The notes under the pieces: generated by a model | Told to the model about the DNA's origin: nothing | What the model saw: only the letters and a program-made list of their open reading frames with translations | Databases searched by the model: none | NCBI GenBank assembly: GCA_012845835.1 | Contig: JABAKD010000020.1 | Span: forward strand, 1,808,936-1,872,935 | DNA: 64,000 bases | From: Undaria pinnatifida | Lineage: Eukaryota > Sar > Phaeophyceae > Laminariales > Alariaceae | Reading direction: 5' to 3' | Made by a program: the position numbers and the translations under genes | Shown here: piece after piece, positions 60,301 through 64,000 of the stretch | How the letters are laid out: each line of letters opens with the position of its first letter | Numbering within the stretch: the stretch's first letter is position 1

Positions 60301-61859
60301 ATTTCGACCCATGCCCTACGGCGTTAGAGATTTCTTGTGTTGTCCTGTGGTCTTCGGTCACATCCTCTCAAATGTCTGTTTTTCGCCCGTTGGGAGAAGA
60401 TAGAGAGCCTTTTGTCTCAGATTTTTGCACACCAGCCGCCAAATGTGTTTTCAACAGAAGCCTGATCGGCGCCCGCCACAAATCACCGGCCGTAGAGTGA
60501 GTCATGTACACCAAGGGGGGGTCGGAGCCCCTAACGAGCTCGCTACGTCCAGAGTTCGCAACGTTGTCGTTGATTTCGTCGAACGAAGTGTATGGAGAAC
60601 ACAAAATTATGCCGCGTCTAATCCAAGATCTGCTTGAGAATTTCTCAAGCAGGTTTTGGCGAAGATCGCCGCGAGAACTCGTTTTTTTTCCGGAATTTTG
60701 CAAAGTTTCAACAAAAAAATCTACAAAATTGGGCCCATAAGCGACCATTTAGGCGAAGTTTGGCTGGGATTTTCGGGAATTTCAAAGTTTTGGCCTTCCA
60801 TTGTCACCGGTCAGAGGCACTGTGTATTCATAGACCCGTAAATCTCCACCAAGCACGTCTTGATAGCGAACCAAACCAACACGTAGGAAACGGCAGCCTA
60901 ACGTATAACGCACGACTTCACGTCAAACACTGGGTACCGTACAAGGGTGTCAAGATGCCAACAAAATCGTAAAACAAGCCTGCAGGATGACGACAACCCA
61001 AAAGACGATTTTACGTTTGCACTCAGCCACCCCAAGGCACACCAAACCCACCGCACGACACATGAAGCCACCTCAAAAGGCACCTCAAAAGGCTGACAAA
61101 AAGCTAAAGCCAAAGCCACCTATCGCTCGGCGCACCCCAGCCCACCTTGGAAAAGAAGTCGACCGCGGTCGGCAGACGCTCCCCCTTCGCCTCGAACCGG
61201 CTCGCCACATGCAACAGTCGCAGAATTTTCGACAAACCCGCCGCCGCCTCTGATCGCCCCGCCGCCACTCCCCTCGCCTCCGCCTCCTCAGCCGCCTTCT
61301 CCTTCTCCTTCAAGGCCAAAGCAGCCGCCGTCGACACAGCCGCCGACACCTCCTCAGGGTCAAGCCCGGCGGGAGGAGGCGGTCCCGACAGCTCCGTCTG
61401 CACTCCGAGCTCCTCAGTGAGAGGAGTCTCCGTCGAGACACCGACGGTGCTCGTGCTCAGAGTCGCCGCTACCGCTGCCGTCGACGCCGTCGCTGCTGCT
61501 GCTTCCACTGCTGGCGTGGCCGCGGGGTCTACTTCGGACGGCGAGTTCTGCGCGTCCGCCTCCAAGGCGAGCACGCTGGGTTCGGCAGCCGGGATAGAGA
61601 GCGCGGCGGGCTGTCCATTTTCGGGGGCGGCGATGGACAGTGCGGCCGGTAATGACGGAGGTGGCGAGGTTGGCGACGGCGGTGCGAGCGACGCGAGCCT
61701 CGCTTGCTCTGCTTGCTCCGCCGCTAGTTCCGCCGCGTGTTGGTCCTTCAAGTCTTTGGCAATCGTTTCCATGGCCACGCGAACCCGCTCGTGCTCGGCC
61801 AGCGCGAATTCGAGCAGCGGCTTTGTCTCGAGAAGTTTCAGCTGCTCTTCGTTTAGGTG
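50079..61859 (-). CDS. Caprin-like RNA-binding protein, 3' part (Q/P-rich, RGG tail)
   Basis: Minus-strand exons 61859-61146, 58366-56531 and 51404-50079 (stop TAG) join in phase 0 at GT/AG introns to 1291 residues; earlier exons are missing. The first visible exon starts HLNEEQLKLLETKPLLEFAL, which resembles caprin LNQDQLD...LEFAKEL, then has an acidic Ala-rich stretch. Across the next junction comes FFSK-VLLGKT, then a block ending YLDPSN...VNFEKLNEIVAAL, similar to the end of the caprin homology region. The middle exon is Pro/Gln-rich with a poly-Gln tract. The last exon is RG/RGG-rich with GGGG and QQQQ runs. Caprins bind mRNA through RGG motifs and work with G3BP in stress granules. The similarity is weak and from memory; a plain Q-rich RGG protein is the alternative. 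The 5.1 kb last intron holds another gene on the same strand. Confidence 0.55.
51878..52042. repeat. Palindrome-rich minisatellite
   Basis: Units combining CACCATGCATGAA and CACCATGCTGGTGTTTTGCATGAA repeat about eight times. ACACCATGCTGGTGT is a near-perfect palindrome, so each unit can form a small hairpin. A longer period of about 68 bp (CGGCTCAACACAATGACCACC at 51867 and 51936) is superimposed. It lies in the last intron of the caprin-like gene. Confidence 0.8.
52387..52408 (+). repeat. Short interstitial telomere-like repeat (TTAGGG)
   Basis: Three full TTAGGG units in a row followed by TTGG. It is too short to be a telomere and lies within an intron. Confidence 0.7.
53545..54107 (-). 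CDS. Small coiled-coil protein nested in the caprin-like intron, with an A13 frame slip
   Basis: The ATG at 54107-54105 has a strong context (GCCATGG) and reads MDNSKKPEGTGPKG then poly-Lys. At an A13 run (54054-54066) the frame changes; with one more A the protein continues IAKVKEAYRARTGTTT... to a stop TAG at 53547-53545, 187 residues in all. Residues after about 40 form a strong heptad-rich helix (RDRVVKQRDES, LLQDVSQQLSEEKGK, ARVELHAQQQL-like), ending in LPEGPPEDVFRLR. I do not recognise the family. A homopolymer indel is the likeliest explanation, either a sequencing error or a real polymorphism; programmed slippage or an intact shorter product starting downstream are possible. It has no intron and lies on the same strand within the host gene's intron. 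Confidence 0.5.
54231..54392. repeat. Small inverted-repeat element (~162 bp)
   Basis: CGGAGGGAAATACGGGTATT at 54231-54250 pairs with its complement at 54375-54392 with two differences. This may be a tiny MITE or a foldback. It sits just upstream of the nested coiled-coil gene. Confidence 0.6.
54400..56530. other. Right part of the caprin-like last intron, no exon recognised
   Basis: 54738-54780 shares about 40 bases with 2064-2105 (CGATGCCTC.TCCTAGAGAGAC), another dispersed repeat. 55685-55840 resembles 62300-62455. Minus-strand open frames at 55063-55461 have no domain. A TA run lies at about 56516-56523. Confidence 0.45.
55685..55840 (+). repeat. Dispersed repeat related to 62300-62455
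   Basis: Shared blocks in the same order include GGAAAATGAAAAA, CTGTGAGATCGA-like sequence, TTCGATCGCG, CTACGGGGTG and GGTGACTCCC. Identity is roughly 65-70% by eye. Confidence 0.55.
57177..57380 (-). repeat. Poly-glutamine coding repeat (CAG on the minus strand)
   Basis: Two nearly pure (CTG)n tracts on the plus strand flank interrupted units GAGAGGCTGCTGCTG. On the coding strand they read as Gln runs separated by QPLQQ units. The longest pure run is about 14 triplets, near 57315-57358. Length is likely to vary between alleles. Confidence 0.85.
58380..61145. other. Intron of the caprin-like gene, no exon recognised
   Basis: The 2.8 kb between the first two visible exons holds the triplicate repeat at 59187-59460, a TACCAGGTA at 59928-59936, and open frames without domains (largest 60368-60748, minus). 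No nested gene is evident. Confidence 0.45.
59187..59460 (+). repeat. Three tandem ~90 bp units
   Basis: Each unit runs from GTGTGGTT.GA..G.AGCTTG.GTC through TGAG.ATGCGGT..GGGG to GGAGCGCTTCCGT and a T run. Units start at about 59187, 59289 and 59372; the middle one is shorter and lacks the ATGCGGT block. Confidence 0.75.
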
Positions 61860-62460
61860 CTGCGTCGAGAAAATAGGGAAACATAGAGGAAAGCGGGAGG
61901 TGTGGGGTTCGCGTTGCAGCCGTTCCGACGTCGGACGTACTCGTAGCCGAAAGGTCTTGATAGGCATGTCGCATGACCGATTGTTTGAAGTCGGCAGGCA
62001 GTCTGAACGCTAAGATGAAACATGAAACCCGTCCATTCAGGCTGTAAGGCAAACCTAGCGAATGCTGGGTACTGCATTGGTACGCTGCGGTATGATAGCG
62101 GCAGTTGGCCGTCGTTTCATGAACTTACGCGTGTAAGGGCGGTCCCACTGCATGTACCGTTACGTGGTCGTCAACTCATCCAAACCGCGATGTATGTACT
62201 GCAACGTCACTCGTCAAGTATCTCTAGCGAAGCAATCACTATTCCCCTGACTTGGTGCTTTCTGGCCGATGTACCACTGTTTGAAGCATCACATATACTT
62301 GGAAAATGAAAAATGCACTTCAGCTGTGAGATCGACTGAAAATGTTTTTTTGGTCAAAACTCATCTTTGCAAGCTGCGTGTGATACTTCGATCGCGCGTG
62401 TTACGGGGTGTGTACCCTCGTGAAGGACACAGGTTGGTGACTCCCCTTCAAATGCCAGGG
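61860..62460. other. Upstream part of the caprin-like gene, no exon recognised
   Basis: The 5' exons of the caprin-like gene must lie to the right of 61859. I found no peptide here or further right that fits. 62300-62455 is the partner of the repeat at 55685. Confidence 0.4.
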
Positions 62461-62464
62461 TCAT

Positions 62465-62620
62465 ATATACAATGTACCCCAGGTGGTACCGGTTTGTGTT
62501 TTTGGGGTGGGGTACTTACAATATTAATTTCGCAAAGGAGGGACGCGATAATCCGAGGTGGTACCGGTGTGTGTTTTGGGATGGGGCCCGATTAGTTTCG
62601 AAAAAGAGGGACGCGATATG
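62465..62620 (+). repeat. Tandem duplication of a ~75 bp unit
   Basis: AGGTGGTACCGGT.TGTGTTTT recurs at about 62481 and 62555, each followed by GGGGT/GGATGGGG.., TTTCG.AAA and GAGGGACGCGATA. Confidence 0.75.
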
Positions 62621-63067
62621 CGTGCTTCCGTCTTCAGTCCTCTACCAAGCAAAGCAGGAGTGGTGCTCGCGAGTTGTCCCAAACACGAGAACCCTCGAAC
62701 AATGTAATGTATACAAGGGCTCCGCTCCGCGGGCGGCTGACGCCGCCCGCTACGCTCGCGCAAGGAAGACTACAACTAAATGTGAAGGCGGCAGAAAGAA
62801 GAGACCCATGATTTGGTGCATCTAGCAATTTGATATTGCCAAGAGCCGCTGTATACGCAGAGCGGATTGCCCTGTGCTGTGCTGTGTGCCTGTTGGCGAT
62901 GTCACGTTCTGATCGCCAGTATGGGTGTAATTTTCGGGGGGGGGGGAAGCAGAACCGAGAGAGGACAATCAAACGCAGAAAGAGAAAAAAAAAGACGAGT
63001 ACACACGCACAAACATACCGGTCGGTACCGGGTATCGCATGGTGCCTGATACTGCTGTATGTTCGGA

Positions 63068-63710
63068 AGAAAGCACCGCGCAGCACGGCACAGCACCGCA
63101 GGGCAAGGCACGGCGCTGCGCGGCGCTGCAGAGCTATAGCTGGGCTGAGCTAAGCTGCGAGAGCATTTTTTGTGATTCAACATATAGTATCTGGTACGTA
63201 CAGCAGTAGTACCGGTGGTATGACACTTCGAATGATACTGGGCATGTAGGAAAAGTACAGCAAAACGCACGCTGCACGGCACAGCATGGCACAGCACCGC
63301 ACGACAGTACCGCACCGCACGGCATGGCACGGGCAGGGCACGGCAGGGCACGGCCCCGCGCGGCACTGCACAGCGCTGGGCTACTGAGCTAGCGCTGCGG
63401 TGCGCTCTGCTGAGCGGAGCCGCGTTGATGACGATGCGCCAAGCTAAACCAAGGTGGGACCTCTGGTATGACATGAACTCACCACGGCACAGCACGGCAC
63501 AGCACCGCACAGCACCGCACGGCATCGAACAGCAGTACCGCACCGCACGGCAGGGCACACCAGGGCACGCCAGGGAACGGCACTGCACGGCGCCGCGCTG
63601 CTGATCCAGCGCTATGCCGTTGAGCTAGCGCTGCTGCGCGCCTCTGGGTGGAGCTGAGCTGACGATGTGATGAGCCAACCTGAGATCAGGGTGGGACCTC
63701 TTCTGGTATG
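63068..63710. repeat. GC-rich satellite-like array of GCAC(G/A) pentamers in higher-order units
   Basis: Pentamers such as CGGCA, CAGCA and CCGCA are strung together in three blocks (about 63068-63130, 63258-63385, 63480-63600). Each block is followed by a TGAGCTAGCGCTGC-like segment, and two by a GGTGGGACCTC...TGGTATGA segment, giving a higher-order period near 230 bp. Cysteine-rich open frames on the minus strand here are artefacts of the repeat. Confidence 0.75.
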
Positions 63711-64000
63711 ATGAAAGCTTCGTGCAACTACATACAAAACAAACGCGAAGGAAGAAATCAAAGAAAAGCTGGACCGTTCCGCAAGTGACGAGAGGCGGTG
63801 TCGAGGTAGTATGTGGTATTCCCAAGAAACAGGAGATGTAAACTTGTGGGAAGCGAAAAATTCAACTTTCCAAAAAAATGACTTTTAAACTTGAACTTTG
63901 AAAAAAAAAAAAGATAAAAGCGCTGAGAAGCGCTGTTTCAGGAGCCCGGGCGCGTTCAGCCATCTGGGGAGGAGAATGTCTGAATTTTAGTGTGGAAAGC
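63711..64000. other. Right edge, nothing assigned
   Basis: A-rich sequence with no supported exon. The minus strand has an acceptor-like CCCCAG before an ATG-led open peptide at about 63960, but nothing supports it as an exon of the caprin-like gene. Confidence 0.35.

Noticed and set aside
60368-60748. 126-codon minus-strand frame as an extra exon or nested gene
   Set aside because: The exon junction 61146 to 58366 is already in phase without it, and no domain is visible.
62902-63588. 228-codon Cys-rich frame on the minus strand
   Set aside because: It is a direct reading of the GCAC pentamer array and changes meaning with every unit.
1-64000. CRISPR array, bacterial operon or defence cluster
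   Set aside because: Spliced genes and intron structure show eukaryotic nuclear DNA; no regular spacer-repeat array is present.

Overview
The window is nuclear DNA of an intron-rich eukaryote. The best fit is a photosynthetic stramenopile, probably a brown alga or a close relative. The clues are a plant-type SufE-BolA fusion, a secreted-type leader with a Phe after the predicted cleavage site (the heterokont plastid 'ASAF' style), 0.1-7.7 kb introns with T-rich tracts before their acceptors, and many small dispersed repeats. The organism is an inference; no organelle or rRNA marker is present.

Seven protein-coding loci can be read. From left to right: (1) 1261-5512 (+), the 3' part of a SufE-BolA iron-sulfur assembly gene; (2) 9891-10472 (-), an intronless, possibly plastid-targeted protein with a His/Asn-Cys pattern; (3) 11370-22094 (+), an SGNH/GDSL hydrolase in five exons with a 7.7 kb first intron; (4) 24130-28636 (-), the cell-cycle protein CKS1 in three exons; (5) 31219-42549 (+), the U1 snRNP factor PRP40 in eleven exons, with two WW domains, several FF domains and RS-rich tails; (6) 50079-61859 (-), the 3' part of a large Q/P-rich protein with an RGG tail that resembles caprin; (7) 53545-54107 (-), a small coiled-coil gene nested in an intron of locus 6. 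Every intron junction listed was checked for GT/AG ends and for reading-frame continuity.

The rest is repeats. They include a non-autonomous hAT-like element with 8-bp target duplications inside CKS1 intron 1, two TIR elements in SGNH intron 1 that share a terminal motif, a pair of 740-749 bp TIR elements in opposite orientation at 2.1 and 48.1 kb, a tRNA-headed SINE-like family, a LINE 3' fragment, tandem and foldback duplications, and a 0.6 kb GC-rich satellite near the right end. Two short motifs, TACCAGGTA and TATTAATA, recur far more often than chance.

The genes do not form a pathway. They are unrelated housekeeping functions: Fe-S assembly, cell cycle, splicing, mRNA regulation and ester hydrolysis. 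Loci 2/3 and 4/5 are divergent pairs; 3/4 and 5/6 are convergent pairs. I found no defence system or gene cluster that would count as a new multi-gene system.
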